In this document: positions 10,850-22,711 of the stretch, piece by piece | Layout: each line of letters begins with the position of its first letter | Position numbering within the stretch: position 1 is the stretch's first letter | Source of the DNA: Malania oleifera | Lineage: Eukaryota > Streptophyta > Magnoliopsida > Santalales > Ximeniaceae | Assembly: GCF_029873635.1 (NCBI RefSeq) | Contig: NC_080423.1 | Location: 98,762,397 to 98,826,396 of the forward strand | Reading direction: 5' to 3' | DNA: 64,000 nucleotides | Translations under genes and position numbers: made by a program | Notes under the pieces: generated by a model | What the model was told of the DNA's origin: nothing | The model's input: the letters and a program-made list of their open reading frames with translations, nothing else | Databases searched by the model: none

Positions 10850-11110
10850 AGGGCCCCTAACCCGCGCTGCGACTCTTACCCTTTCCTCATCTCTGACCTC
10901 TCAGCCCTCACTCTCTCAAATCTCAATCCTCTCCTCTCCTGAGTCGCCTCTCCTCTCCTTTGGTGCGCTGCTACGTGCCAGACCTGCCAGTGCTGCGAGC
11001 CTACGAAGTGCGAACGATCCCCAGCTCGAGTCGTCGTCTCCTCCAAGCTCCACACAAAGATGCTTGGATAAATTGGGAATAAAAGCAATAAGAATGGCCG
11101 AATGGGTATT
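10850..11110. other. GC-rich segment captured in the CACTA element
   Basis: A CT/GC-rich block with a sharp left edge against the palindrome array. Both-strand frames exist but I recognise no protein. Likely a piece of a host gene leader or another gene fragment picked up by the transposon. Confidence 0.4.
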
Positions 11111-11358
11111 CCTTTCTGCAAAAATTATCAGCAATATGTTATTATATCAATGAATTTTTTGGAAGTTCATTTGAAACCCCTCTCTCTCTAGTCTCACCCT
11201 CTTGCTCTCATTCTTTCGCCCCTCCCCTTGTATGTGTGTGTGTGTTTGTGCAGGCATAGATTATTTCTAATTTTCTAGGGTTTTTGGTGTTCTGGATTAC
11301 TTGGTACAGATTCAACTGCACAGAGATCCTTCATTGTTGAACAGTATCTCAACTAAAG

Positions 11359-11487
11359 ATGTCTTCCTAGGGAACTTCAAAGGGAATTCTTGAGATTGCT
11401 AAGTTCGCTCTCTACGTTTCTGTTCCCATCGCTCTTATGTATACTTTTGCCAACAATACTAAGAATCTATAGAAAGTCATGGGCAAT
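11359..11487 (+). pseudogene. PET100-like first exon captured by the CACTA element
   Basis: Reads as a 43-codon exon starting ATG, followed by GT at 11488 (splice donor). The frame contains GTSKGILEIAKFALYVSV and PIALMYTFANNTKN, which from memory match the highly conserved short N-terminus of plant PET100-like proteins (mitochondrial, cytochrome oxidase assembly, one N-terminal membrane segment). Two stops (TAG at codons 4 and 38) break it. CT/GT-rich sequence before it looks like the native leader. No later exon was found in the element. The family name is from memory and could be wrong; the exon shape is directly visible. Confidence 0.6.
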
Positions 11488-13530
11488 GTACTCTCTCTCT
11501 CTCTCCCCCACTCTCTAGTATGTGTGTGTGTGTGCGCGTGCATGTGGATAGTCATGTGTTGTTTACCTGCTTAGTGCCAATTAGCAGTAATTATCATAGA
11601 ATTTTTAAGCATATGTAAATCTTGGAGCTGATGTAGAACTCCAAAGCATATCAAAGTTCTGGATCTAATTAGGTTTTCATTACGCAAGAATCTGTTTAAC
11701 TTCATAAGAAGTAAACTAGAAAGCTCAAACCATCATAAATAAAAAAGCAAGAAACATATGAGATTTTAGATGTAATGCAAGGGCAAGACGCTTTTCTTTG
11801 TGTGGAGTCTGGCATGGAACTGGGATGGATGCAAACATTTCGGGATCTTAGAACTTGTACTGCAAATATTACCATTGAATTGAGTTGTTTACTTATCAAA
11901 TAATTTGTTTGCTTGGGGTAAAAATAATTTTTTGTGTGTTTTTTGTGCTTATGTAACTTGGGTGCAACACAAATAAAGCTAAGGTCTTCACAGCTAAATT
12001 TACTGCATGCTTTCATGACATTTCAAGTAATAGGTTTTTAGATCATTGTGTGGTAGACATGGTTAAATTGTTGTCGCTGTATGGTTTTTTATATGTGTTT
12101 TTGTGTACGAGTCTATGAGAGGATTCATTATTATGGTTTTTTGGGAGAATTTATCTAGTTAAAATGTCCTATTCAATTTTTGTGTTTATCCTCATTGCAT
12201 TGCTTAATTTTTTGAGATGAGTATGTTTCCCCATTGTGAAGATGTGAGTGATTGTATTGCATTTGACCTTTGCTAACTATCTCAATTATTATTCTTATCA
12301 TCATCATCATGATTATTAGGTTGTCATCTGTTTTACATGGAGTTGGATATGCATGTTTGGCTTAGGCTTTGAGCCTAGGTTTAGTTTCATCTGAGCACTT
12401 CAAAGTTTGGATAATAGGAGTTAGCCAAAAATTTTTAGTCTGGCTGTATCCTCATATCTAGGGGCTAATTCTATTTTCTACATGACATGGCATTTCATAT
12501 CTGAACACTTCATTCATTTTTAAATATTAACATAAAATAGATTTAGAATGTCTTTGGGTGTTTCTAACAGGTTGCTAATGTTTTAACTGTTCTAATTGTT
12601 AACTAGACACACCTGTTTGATGTGTATCCTGCAACTGTCAAAATTAATACATTTGTTGGTTATGTATCTGGAAGCAGGCATACTTGACACATCCTATTCC
12701 ATGTTGCCACTTTTCCAAGTTTCATATACAAATATTGGAAAATTGGAAAACAAGGTGACATAATTGTCATTCTTTAGAAAACTGGAAATGGAAAATGAAA
12801 ACTGTGAGGCCCAATGTTCTGATAAATCTTTTTTTTTTTTGTATAAATGTATATGTTTTACCTCTTCAAGTTTTTTCATTTTTACGTTATTAAGAGGGCT
12901 TTAGTTGTGGATAAGACAAGAAATGGGCTTTAATATCATCTAACTAAAGGCAGAATGGGTGTAGCCTTCAACATATTGTTAGCCAAGACTAGAGCCACAG
13001 TTAAAACTGGTTTTTTGTTCTTTGTCTATTTAAAAGAACATTTGAAATGCATTGATAATATTTTGAGGAACACTAAACTAACTGCATCACCAAAACTGCC
13101 ACTTAGCTGGAACCTAAGTTTTCAAAAGATGCCTCCACCTAAAGTTTTCAAAAGTGCCAGCTCGAGTTTTTTGTTCTTTGTCTATTTAAATTTTGCATGC
13201 TGGTAATGGACATTAGGACTGCATGCTTGATTGGAATGCCACCTGCATGATTGATGCAATGATGTGTATTGCCTTCTGGTAGATACTTTTACGTTGTTGC
13301 ATGTTTTAATGTAAATGACATCTGTATGTTGCAAAAATATTGCGAATTGCATGCTTTTGTGACTTGTAGGTTTGGGAAATATTCTATTTATAGACGGCAT
13401 GCTGCCGAAAATTTTTCAAAAAGCGTATACTAATTTTTTTAACTTTCTTAATTTGTAGGGTTTGCAACTATGACAACATTAGGACAATGTCATGCACTAC
13501 GAATGTAGCTTTTCACTTTTTTTGTTATCT
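11488..13530. other. CACTA interior, non-coding
   Basis: T-rich, intron-like sequence after the captured exon, with GT/CT microsatellite bits near 11495-11540. Scattered frames (12955-13206, minus 11702-12016) lack family motifs. The string TTTTTTGTTCTTTGTCTATTTAAA occurs twice in part (about 13012 and 13168). Confidence 0.5.
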
Positions 13531-13680
13531 GAACAAATGAAATGTATTTAAATTTGAATAATGTATTTGTATTTAAATTTGAATTTGTATAATATATTTG
13601 TATTTGAATTTGAATTTGAATTTGAATTTGTATAATATATTTGTATTTAAATTTGAATTAGAATTTTGAATAATTTATGA
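13530..13680. repeat. TTTGAA/TATTTG minisatellite
   Basis: Units such as TATTTAAATTTGAATTTG repeated several times with TATAATATATTTG between them. Confidence 0.75.
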
Positions 13681-13794
13681 ATTTTATTGCAATTATGGTT
13701 TAATGTTATGTATAAAAAAATGTAATATAATTACAAATTTTTATAGGAATTAATACTTGGAAAAAAAATTAAATTCACTAATAATTGTCCAATT

Positions 13795-14345
13795 TAAGTA
13801 TTAGTGACGGTTTCAAAATCGTCACTAATACTATAGCTTTAGTGACGGTTTTAAAACTGTCACTAAATCCATAAGTAATGGTTCTGTAGAGCAATAGTGA
13901 CGGTTATAAAACCGTCACTAATAATAAAGCAATAGTGACGATTTTAGAACTGTCACTAATAATAGAGCATTAGTGATGGTTTTAAAAACCGTCACTAATA
14001 ATAGAGCGTTAGTGATAGTTTTAAAATCGTCACTAATAATGGAGTAATAGTGACGATTTTAAAACCCTCACTAATACTATGGCTTTAGTGACGATTTTTG
14101 GTCGATTCGGTGTAGAATCTATAGTGATGGGCTTAGGTTTTTAGTAACGGTTTTAATCTGTTACTAATACTCTATTATTAGTGACGATTTGAAAAATTCG
14201 TCACTAATAAGTATTAGTAATGGCAAGTATAACGACTAATTAAAAACTGTCAATATTACTCATAAAACCGTCACTAATACTATTAGTAACGGTTTTGTGA
14301 GTATTAGTGATGGTTTAAAATCGTCACTAATAACCTTATTTTTTG
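13795..14345. repeat. Right subterminal palindrome array of the CACTA element
   Basis: About ten inverted pairs of AGTGACGGTTTTAAAACCGTCACT type, more decayed than at the left end (CGGTT changed to CGATT or TGGTT). It runs up to the terminal TTTTTTGTAGTG. Confidence 0.85.
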
Positions 14346-15397
14346 TAGTGTTTGCTCTCTCAAGTTTGTGCTTGTTTGATACTATTTTATTTGAGAGCAA
14401 AACCTCAAGTGTTCTTAGGAGATTTTATTAATAAGTCTTTCCTAAGAAGATTTCACGTGAGCTTCTGGGTATTACATTGTCATTCCAATATCTTGAGAAG
14501 TTCTTATTTGATTTTGGTTGCAAAAAGCTTTTCAAATCGTTTTCAAATATCTAGTGTGTTTCATCTTGAGAAATCTCTGGAGAGATATTTGTTTATGTGG
14601 TGAAGATCTTTGTTGCAATATTCATTGAGTAATATTATTTGTTGAACACAAAGACTAAATCCTTTTTTCAAACCAAATCTATATATCTCTTGAGCTTTAT
14701 ACGTTGAGAAAATCTACTCGTTGAGATATCTAAAGTGTTGCTAATATCTTTGTTTGAGCATTGTGATTGAATATATTTTGTGATATAAAGATCATATTGT
14801 TTGCACTCTCACGCACTGATTACATCACTCATATAACTATTTGAGAGTAGACATCTAAGACCACATTGAACTTACTTCATTATTTCATTTGGTGATGTAT
14901 GTGATTGCTTAGATTGGGTACATATATACTTTACACGAAAGCATAATCACTGTATCAATTTCATTGTTGTGAACATATTGAGCGTTTCCAAGTGTAGCCT
15001 GAGGTGGCGGTAATCCAGTCCGGTAAGGATTGGTTATAAAGATTGAGGTCAGCCCTGTGCTAATTAATCTGATTTGTTTAGGCGGCGCTCTACTCGTTTA
15101 AGTGAGCTATTATAGCGGTAATCCTTGTGTTTGTTAGCCAAGGCGGAGACGTAGGCAATTGGCCGAACCTCGATAACATTTCTGCATGTAACTATCCTTT
15201 ACTGCTTTCTAATGCATGCGTAGTTAATTAAATTGCATTATTTAATTTCTGGGACATATTATAATTGATTTACTTTACTTGCACTAGATTAACCATAGGG
15301 TTGTGAATATACTACTATTAGGATACTCACCTAGGGTATAGATTTTAAAAGTACCAATTCACCCCCCTCTTGGGATTACGGTAAAGCTAACAAGGAG

Positions 15398-16000
15398 GAA
15401 CTAAGGAATGGGAGAGAAAGAGAGTATAAGAGAGAATAAATCCTAGGTTAGTTGGCTGACCACTTGAATGGCTCGGGTCTTTATAAACGAGTCTCAGGTT
15501 TTTTTGTCAGTCAGTCGGCTGACCTCAGGGTCAGTTGGCTGACTAGTCTTTATTTCAGAAAAAATATCTTAGTCAGTTGGCTGGGCATTGGGTCAGGCAA
15601 CTGACTGTAACACGCTTCTCATCCATTAACAAAAAGACTTGCAAGAGACATGATCTGGAAAACATCAAAGGGAATGAAACTTAAATCCATAACCCGTAGT
15701 CACCAATGATGGAAACTTGACTCAGCACTTGAAAATTTTAAGCTTTTGAGTTCAATGAGCAAAGTACATCATATGTAGTGATTGAAAGCACTAAAATGTA
15801 TATGTGTATCACATAATCCATCCCAAGGTAAATAGTGTTTTGTATCTCTAATGTGAAAAAGGAGAAATTCCAATTTGGCCAAAGCCTATGCCACCTATAT
15901 CTTTGCATTGTGACAGTGAGGCAACTTTGTCACGAGCATATAGTAATATATATAATGGTAAATCCAGACATATTGGCCTAAGACATAGCTATGTGAGGCA
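15398..16000 (-). mobile_element. Copia-B 5' LTR, distal part
   Basis: Continues the LTR interrupted at 8852. On the minus strand it holds a palindrome cluster (15607-15464) and then a TATA box, TTTATAAAGA (about 15488-15479). The outer end could not be fixed; by comparison with the other Copia LTRs, where the cluster starts 350-450 bp inside, it should be near 16000. Confidence 0.6.
15464..15607. promoter_or_regulatory. Cluster of GTCAGTTGGCTGAC palindromes
   Basis: Five or six copies of (G)TCAGTYGGCTGAC (about 15466, 15508, 15530, 15573, 15592). The TATA box lies within the cluster's far end on the minus strand. This is the Copia-B version of the clusters seen in the other LTRs. Confidence 0.65.
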
Positions 16001-16251
16001 GTTAATTATTGATGGAGTAATTAGCATAGATTTTGTGAGATCAAGCCAAAATTTGATATAACCTATTTAAAAGTAAAAAAAAAAAGTGTTTTTTTAATAT
16101 GTCATTTATATGAAATGTTTAAATATTTTTAAAATAAATAAATTATATTTTTTAAACAGGTGAGCCATTTATGACTCGTTTATTAAACAGACGGGTTTGA
16201 ATTTACATAGTAGTCACCCGTTAATAAACGGGTCAACCCGAATCCAAACCC
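16001..16251. other. AT-rich spacer with inverted motif
   Basis: No gene. ACCCGTTAATAAACGGGT near 16217-16234 is an 18-bp near-palindrome; its function is unknown. Confidence 0.4.
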
Positions 16252-18420
16252 ATTGTTCATCATTTCCATTCCCCCCACCCCCACCTAATATGTTATTTTT
16301 AGCCAGGTCCAACCGTTGGTGAAGATCAATATTTTCTTTTTTTAACGCTAGAAAATATGTATTGTGCGAGTTCCAAATCATTGCTGAAAAAAGAACATTT
16401 TCTCTGATTGATTCTTGTCAGTTGTGAAACACATTCACCTAAAAAGATGGATTCGTGCATTATAAACTATAACAATTGTGCGGTAGAGTTCTCCATGTCT
16501 TTAGAACTCAACAAATTGAAGTAAGGCATTTGGGAAACACCGAGGTTTGTCTCTTTGATCAACCACGCGACATGTTACGCTGAGGCTTTACGACGGCGGG
16601 CCACTGTCATTGTGTGCCTAGAGTAATAATCCCCTCCTTTCTTACATTTCCATTCCATGCCCACCAACTGTTTGTCTATATCTTTCTACCTCGATGCCCT
16701 GTTATTTGTCACAAATATGTGAAATCTTGAAGGGTTTTCATGTGTTTTCAAGTAACTGTTTTGTTTTATTAATAGTCGTTGAAATTTTGGCAATTGGGTT
16801 TTGAGTAGGTGGCGTTTGTAGGGTAGTAATATGCAAATATGTGAGGGCCCTTTATGTGAAGTGCTGAAGTTTTGGCTTTAGTTTGATGATCAAAACTTAA
16901 AAGTATGTTGGTAGTATCTGAAGGTAATTTTTACAGGAACTATGTTCTGGTGTGCAATCTGTGTTGGCTTTTGTGTAAAGTGAGAGTAATATGATGATTG
17001 GTGAGTTGTATATATAAGGCCTGTATTTGAAGTACCCAAACTAGGATTTTTAAACTCCTGGGAAGTGTCGACGGGGGTTTTAAATCCTGTCATTTTAGCA
17101 ATCCTAATCATTTAGAAGTACTCGATCCAATTGCAGCCATAGAAAGGACAGTATTAGCAAATGGTCATAAAACTTTTCTAGGCTTAAATCTGGGGAAGGA
17201 GCTCGGAGGGGTTTGATATGGACAATGGGCCGGTTGTCTAACCAAATATAATGAATCTCTATATAGACCAAAAAGTAGCTCTTTCCAGCCTTGGGTCATG
17301 GGGACCACCTGCATCGCTTGCCCATATGACAGTATGACGCTAATTTCTACTTCCTATAATCTCACAATTAAGCTCATAGAATGACAACACTGATATTACA
17401 ATACGAAATAACATTGCCATGCGAGTATTCAGAATATTTTATTTAAACATAATGATTATTATGAAACCAAAATTATATCTAATAGCAAGTACACAATAAC
17501 TAGCCATGCACAGATCCAATAAAAAAGGATTAAGTAAACAATCCAACAACTAAAATAGCCCTCCCAATGACAAACATAATACACTGGAAATAGGGATGGA
17601 GATTACAATGGAGAACAAAAGTAAAAACAATGGAAATAAGAAAGAAACAAATATGTCTGCGAAAGTTCACCCAGTTGGGTACTTGCATCCAAGCAATCAC
17701 CCATGTAACTATGGAGAATGACATGCACAATGATGGCCTTTCAATTGTTAGTTCTTGGGAAACTTGTCACATTTTGGTTGAAATTGAGGACTAGGGTGAA
17801 AACATGCAAATGCTAGCTTCACAACAGAGCCACTTTATCTTCAACCTCACTCGTAGGCGGTGATAGGTGTTATTGTACCACGTCCTTCAGCAGTATATGT
17901 TGAACTGACGACAACAATAGGGATAAGATGAGATTGCCCAAGTTCATTCCCTTAGTTTTTTTCACTGATATCACTCCAAAGCTATAAATATCACACTTCC
18001 TTGTCACTTCCATTGTGTAAGCAAGCTCCGAAAAAAGATCCTTCAAGTCATCCTTGTTGCTTGATATCACCATTACTCAAGTACATTGAGCTACAATCCG
18101 CTTAAATCATATCCAACTTTAGGATACATGGAGCATTGCCATTTTGGTTATTATGACATGTAGTAAGATTTGATAAAATTTCACCGAGAAAATTATATTG
18201 ATGCGAGGGTGATATTGATAGCTACCTACGAAACCAAGCACAAGAAACTAATTCATAAGTAGATTAATAAACAGTTGGGGCCAAGTGATGCGAGGGTGAC
18301 ATGTAGTAAGATCGATAGCTAGCCTTAGTTCCCTTACCGCTAACTAATAGTTAGGGCCAAATGTACTAATAAATTTGACGTACTATAAAGATTTTTCATA
18401 AGCAGCTATACCATGCATTT

Positions 18421-18473
<53 letters not shown>

Positions 18474-18553
18474 GTGTTTATAAAAATTGCAATTAAAGAC
18501 ATATATGAAGTATGATTGCTGATATCAAGTTGAGTCATTATAAAAATTGAAAT
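16252..18553. repeat. 2.2-kb segmental duplication, copy 1
   Basis: Aligns in the same orientation along nearly its whole length with 25219-27441, starting at TTGTTCATCATT and ending at CTCATTATAAAAATTG. Differences are scattered substitutions, small indels and a (ATT)n expansion at 18427-18473 in this copy only. It includes the kinase tail of an LRR-RLK pseudogene; the 16252-17690 part is non-coding. Confidence 0.9.
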
Positions 18554-18960
18554 TGCCGATAACCTTAGTTCTGTTACTAATTCACTAAGAGATTTTAGCA
18601 TTCTGATCTCCTGAGAAATAGATCCAGAGAGCATGTTGTCGAAAAGGTATAAGGTGGTTAAGTTTCCTAAGTGTCCTATAGTAGTTGGGATTGGCCCCGT
18701 GAGGTTGTTGTCTGACAACTCAAGATCACTAAGATATTTTTTGCATTCCAATCTCCTGAGGAATAGATCGAGAGAGCATGTTGTTGAAAAGGTACAAGGT
18801 GGTTAAGTTGCCTAAGTGTCCTATAGTAGTTGAGATTGGTCTCGTGAGGTTGTTAGCTAACAACTCGAGATCACTAAGAGATTTTAGCATTCCAATCTCC
18901 TAAGGAATAGATCCAGAAAGCATGTTGTTGAAAACATACAAGCCTTGAATCATTCAAAGG
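17690..18960 (-). pseudogene. LRR receptor kinase pseudogene (copy 1)
   Basis: Two remnants in the same order and strand as the gene at 28323-32226. LRR units at 18960-18554 read as SGSIxxEIGMLKSLSDLEL and NNLTGPIPTTIGHLGNLTTLY, repeated about three times, with stops. The second remnant (18027-17690) matches exon 2 of that gene: ELAYTMEVTRKCDIYSFGV..., then a decayed tail. The splice acceptor before it reads CGG instead of CAG. All of the signal peptide, most LRRs, the membrane segment and the kinase N-lobe are gone. Not functional. Confidence 0.8.
18427..18473. repeat. (ATT)n microsatellite
   Basis: About 15 pure TTA units. Absent at the equivalent place of duplication copy 2 (about 27350). 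Confidence 0.9.
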
Positions 18961-19264
18961 ACTTTAAATAAACACCAATAATAATAATGAGAACATTTTT
19001 TATATATCAAACTATGCTGAATTCATGAGCACATTAAGCATGAAAAAATACAACTAAACAAATTAACATGCTAAACTAATGAAGGAAAAACAAAACTTCA
19101 TATTCGGTTATTGCATGCAAATGTGGAAATTGTTTGTTAAAGAGCTTGCCTTGTAAGCGTTTTTGTCTCAACTTGTTGCATTATTGAGTTTGGTTCTTGA
19201 CATCAAGGAAGCTCATTGATATGACTAGGGCTTGGCCTAGGTGAAGGTGCAAAAGAAAAGATAA

Positions 19265-19328
<64 letters not shown>

Positions 19329-19395
19329 TACTCTCTAGCATAAAGAGTCGTATGTTTCAGAACATATTCTAATATTTTAAAAATTTTAATACTTA

Positions 19396-19438
<43 letters not shown>

Positions 19439-20504
19439 TATTTAGGAGTCAATAGAAAGTGATCATCTATGTGATAAATCTCGCATTCTTTAAGAATGAA
19501 AGATTCCTACAAAGAGGATTTTAATAAATTATGAGAATTCTTTTTCATGCCCACCAAGTAACCAAATGGACTGGAATAAAATTAATTATATTTTTAAATG
19601 TTCGTTGTGTCATTTCTTAATTCAGTTCTATTATACCAAACAAATCATAAGAATCTTAAGAATCCCATATCTACTAGCATCATTTATAAGGTATGCTATA
19701 CTATTATATCATCTTCTGAATATAATGTTATATTATAATATATGAATATAAATAATGTTACTCTCTATTTTTACTACAGCTCAGTTTTAACATAATAATT
19801 TATTAGTATATTATTATGATAGTGTGTGACAATATTACTTTTGCCCCAAAAGACTAGAATTTTTTTGTTGCTCTGAAAAGTTGATTCAAATTGAGATATT
19901 TGAAATAAAGTTATGATGTTGTAAAGATTTGATGAAGTTTGAATCTGATAATTTTACTATTACGAAGCAATTGGCTGTTACAGGAACGCTCACTTAATTT
20001 TTGTCAAAATTCCAACTTTAGTTTGAGACACTGAGGACAACTTTTTTAAGAGAGTAATTTTAAAAGAATAATTATCTTATTTGGATAAACCAATTTGACC
20101 AATCATAAATTAAATATGCTTGATTAGTTAAATTGTATTGGTCAAATATGGTATTTTATTTTATTTTATATCTTTAGAGAGTATATAAATTTTAAGTTTC
20201 ACATATCCTACTTACCATATGTCTCTAATAGGAAAATTATTAAACATTTGTGAGATGCGTAGTACCATATAATAATCTTGCCTTTTGCCTTAAAAATTGA
20301 CAATTAGAATAGTTTTTGTAAAATCTATAATTTGGGTTTCGAAGCAAAAGAGTATCGGTCAGTGTACATAATTCATTTCTTGTTTTACCTTAGTTTTAAA
20401 AATATTTCTTAGTTTTTACCTTTCAAAATATAAAAGTTGTACGTAATTCTTTTCTTGTTGTAAGTGGCTTAATTTCATCTTTAGGTAATATTTGTGAGTA
20501 TAAA
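18961..20504. other. AT-rich intergenic spacer
   Basis: No coding region. Holds a (GA)n tract at 19268-19326 and a (TTA)n tract at 19397-19440. The rest is AT-rich with no clear element ends. Confidence 0.6.
19268..19326. repeat. (GA)n microsatellite
   Basis: About 29 GA units without interruption. Confidence 0.9.
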
Positions 20505-20579
20505 TTTTGTGTAAAGACCCGAATAATAATGAGATTTATATAATAAAGAGGAAGAGAAATGGAAACAGTAATAGATGGA

Positions 20580-20766
20580 GGAAGTCGACTTCGTCGACGA
20601 CATTGCACTTTGGAAAGAATAACCGAGGGGAAATCATCGGGGATTCGTCGACGAAGAAATACTGAGAGAGGTTTGAGCCGACTGAATTTTGTCGACGAAG
20701 ACTGAATTTTGTCGACGAAATTAATGAAAGATTCATTGACGAATGACGTGATTCGTTGACGAATCC
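20580..20766. promoter_or_regulatory. Array of TTCGTCGACGAA palindromes
   Basis: Sites at about 20589, 20645, 20690, 20711, 20733 and 20752, some decayed (TTCATTGACGAA, TTCGTTGACGAA). The cluster ends a few bases before the LTR TATA box at 20771. Confidence 0.7.
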
Positions 20767-20830
20767 AGTTCTATAAATACAAAAAAATCCGGATTTTTAC
20801 TTTCCAATTAAGAAATCTCTCTCCCCTTTG

Positions 20831-20832
<2 letters not shown>

Positions 20833-20903
<71 letters not shown>
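20833..20903. repeat. (CT)n microsatellite in LTR leader
   Basis: About 35 CT units, starting some 60 bp after the TATA box, thus in the transcribed leader of the LTR. Confidence 0.9.
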
Positions 20904-20907
<4 letters not shown>

Positions 20908-21444
20908 GATTTCGGGCTAAATTTACGTCGGATCGACAATCCGAAGCTACCACGACGCTCTTAGGGAAGTTCTCCCCAAATCTGCCGGAGCGAATCGTTG
21001 GTGAAAGTAAGGTGGAAACCATCCCAAATCTAGGATAAGACTTTCTACTTAATATTTAGATTTTTGACAGTTAAGGAAAGTGTTATACGCTTAGAAATAC
21101 TGAACTTTAGTTATGAGGAATATTATTTTCAGGGTGTTGAGTTGAGAACCCTACGGGTGCGGGGCAGATTTTCTTAGGGGTTTTTCAGGAATCAGGTAAG
21201 GGGATAAACTAAACTAGTTTTTTTATGAAAATGTATGGATATTATTATGACATTTGGTTTCATGGAAATGAATATATTTATATATGATTTATATTTGGGA
21301 AAATACTGAAAATGATGGTATGTTGAATATATGAAAAACCTGTTAGTGTGGTATGAGTAGAAGTTATTATAAAATATTGCTTCTGGAAATGTGATTATGA
21401 TACAGATTTTTATAATGAGAAAACCGGCGTATAAGCCAAGATTT

Positions 21445-21700
21445 TTTATATGTTTTGCGAGCGTACGGGCCGTGCTACGTGTATGATTTGCCAGCGTATG
21501 GGCTAAGCTATGGATATGTTTTGCCAACGTACGGGCCGAGCTATGGATGTGATTTGCCAGCGTATGGGCTGTGCTATGATATGATTTGCCGGCGCACGGG
21601 CCGAGCTATGGATGTGATTTGCCAGCGTACGGGCTGTGCTATGATTTGCCGGTGTACGGGCAGAGCTATGATAAAATGTGTAATACCAGCGTACGGGCCG
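21445..21700. repeat. CGTACGGGCCGTGCTATGAT minisatellite in LTR
   Basis: Eight or so units of about 28-33 bp with the core GATTTGCCAGCGTACGGGC followed by (T/C)GTGCTATG. The same array occurs at 48988-49230 and 56305-56550 with different unit numbers. Confidence 0.85.
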
Positions 21701-22711
21701 ATGATTTTCATGATATACGTATATATGCAAAATGATATGATTGATATGAGAATTAATGATATGAGATATTCATGTATTACAGTTTCAGTATATTTTATAT
21801 GATATCAAAACCTGGTTGACTTGGTCTAGGCTAGCACTTGCATGGTACCGTTGCTCTATGTCCATGGTCTTTGTGATTATGATATTTGTGTTAACGCCGC
21901 TGTACGGAGTGGTGTGAGATGGGATGGTCAATGTGGTTTATAAGAAGTGTGTGAGCGCCCTTGGTGTACGGACCAGGTCAGGCAGACCCATTAAACTTAA
22001 AAATTGTACTTTTGACTTGGCAGTGGTCGACCAACCATTGTCAGGTCCCGCCTTCCGGCCACACAACCCAGTCATGTGGGGGTAATACATGACAACAACC
22101 AGCTAACCTACCAGGAATGTTTTGTGTTATTATTATGATATGAGATAAAATATGTTTATGAAAATGCAGTATCTTCTGCCATGTTTTGATGATATATATA
22201 TATATATATATATATATGTTTTTCTAGATTGGCATAATAGTTACTGATATGGTATATGTATAACATGGAATACTCATGTTGGCACACACTGGTATTAGTT
22301 TATTTTCCTTACTGAGAGGCGTCTCACCCCTAAATTTTACAAACTTTTCAGGAGCCCCTGATAGGAGAGCGGGTAAAGCCCCGCTGATCTAGTACGGTAG
22401 ATCTACCCTTCTAGAAGGGTGAGTATTTTGATAGGGTCAAAGGTATTTTGTGGAAATGGCCCTAAGAGATATTCTTTTTGGATTGAGTGTTGTGTATATA
22501 TGGATACAGTGATTGTAGTAACTCTGGTATATTGTGATGTATGGTATAATAAGATGTATATGATTGTATATTTCCTGCTGCTTAGGCTTCTGCTATATGT
22601 TTTGATATATCCCTAGTACCCACGGGTCCAAGAGGATTATGATCTGCTGAGATTTATGCTGTTGATTTTATATAAAAAAAATGTGGAAATTAAGCAGGTC
22701 GTTACATTTTG

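Larger units (their letters stand above)
9899..14350. mobile_element. Non-autonomous CACTA (En/Spm-like) DNA transposon
   Basis: Ends CACTACAAAAAAACTGG and TTTTTTGTAGTG are inverted, and the element is flanked by a 3-bp TTT duplication (9896-9898 and 14351-14353): the hallmarks of CACTA elements. Both ends carry dense subterminal palindromes. The 4452-bp interior has no transposase (TNPD/TNP2) or TNPA-like frame, so it would need a transposase supplied elsewhere. Instead it holds GC-rich captured sequence and a broken exon of a host gene. Confidence 0.9.
8853..15392 (+). mobile_element. Solo Copia LTR, split by a CACTA element
   Basis: Starts TGTTGACCTTATAAGTC and ends TTGGGATTACGGTAAAGCTAACA, the two ends of the SIRE-like LTR family also present in Copia-A. 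It is flanked by AGGAG on both sides (8848-8852 and 15393-15397). Without the CACTA insertion (9899-14350 plus 3 bp) it would be about 2.1 kb, the same length as the Copia-A LTR. It has a palindrome cluster at 9199-9592 and a TATA box at about 9720 (TCTATATATACCCC). No internal domain adjoins it, so it is a solo LTR. Confidence 0.88.
20510..22706 (+). mobile_element. Solo Gypsy LTR, plus orientation
   Basis: 2197 bp, begins TGTAAAGACCCGAA and ends AGCAGGTCGTTACA, flanked by TTTTG on both sides (20505-20509 and 22707-22711). It matches the Gypsy-1 LTR (48150-50254) along its length: palindrome cluster, TATA box (CTATAAATAC, about 20771), a 70-bp CT repeat, GTAAGG donor-like sites, a minisatellite and a TIR-like end. 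No internal domain follows, so it is a solo LTR. Confidence 0.9.

Noticed and set aside
12955..13206. Possible exon in the CACTA interior
   Set aside because: No motif, contains a local repeat, and no splice partner of the captured exon could be recognised.
20771..21022. Frame with an Arg-Glu repeat
   Set aside because: Translation of the (CT)n tract in the Gypsy LTR leader.
21455..21802. Frame with repeated Ala-Tyr-Gly units
   Set aside because: Translation of the LTR minisatellite; the same is true of 56346-56768 and the opposite-strand frames.
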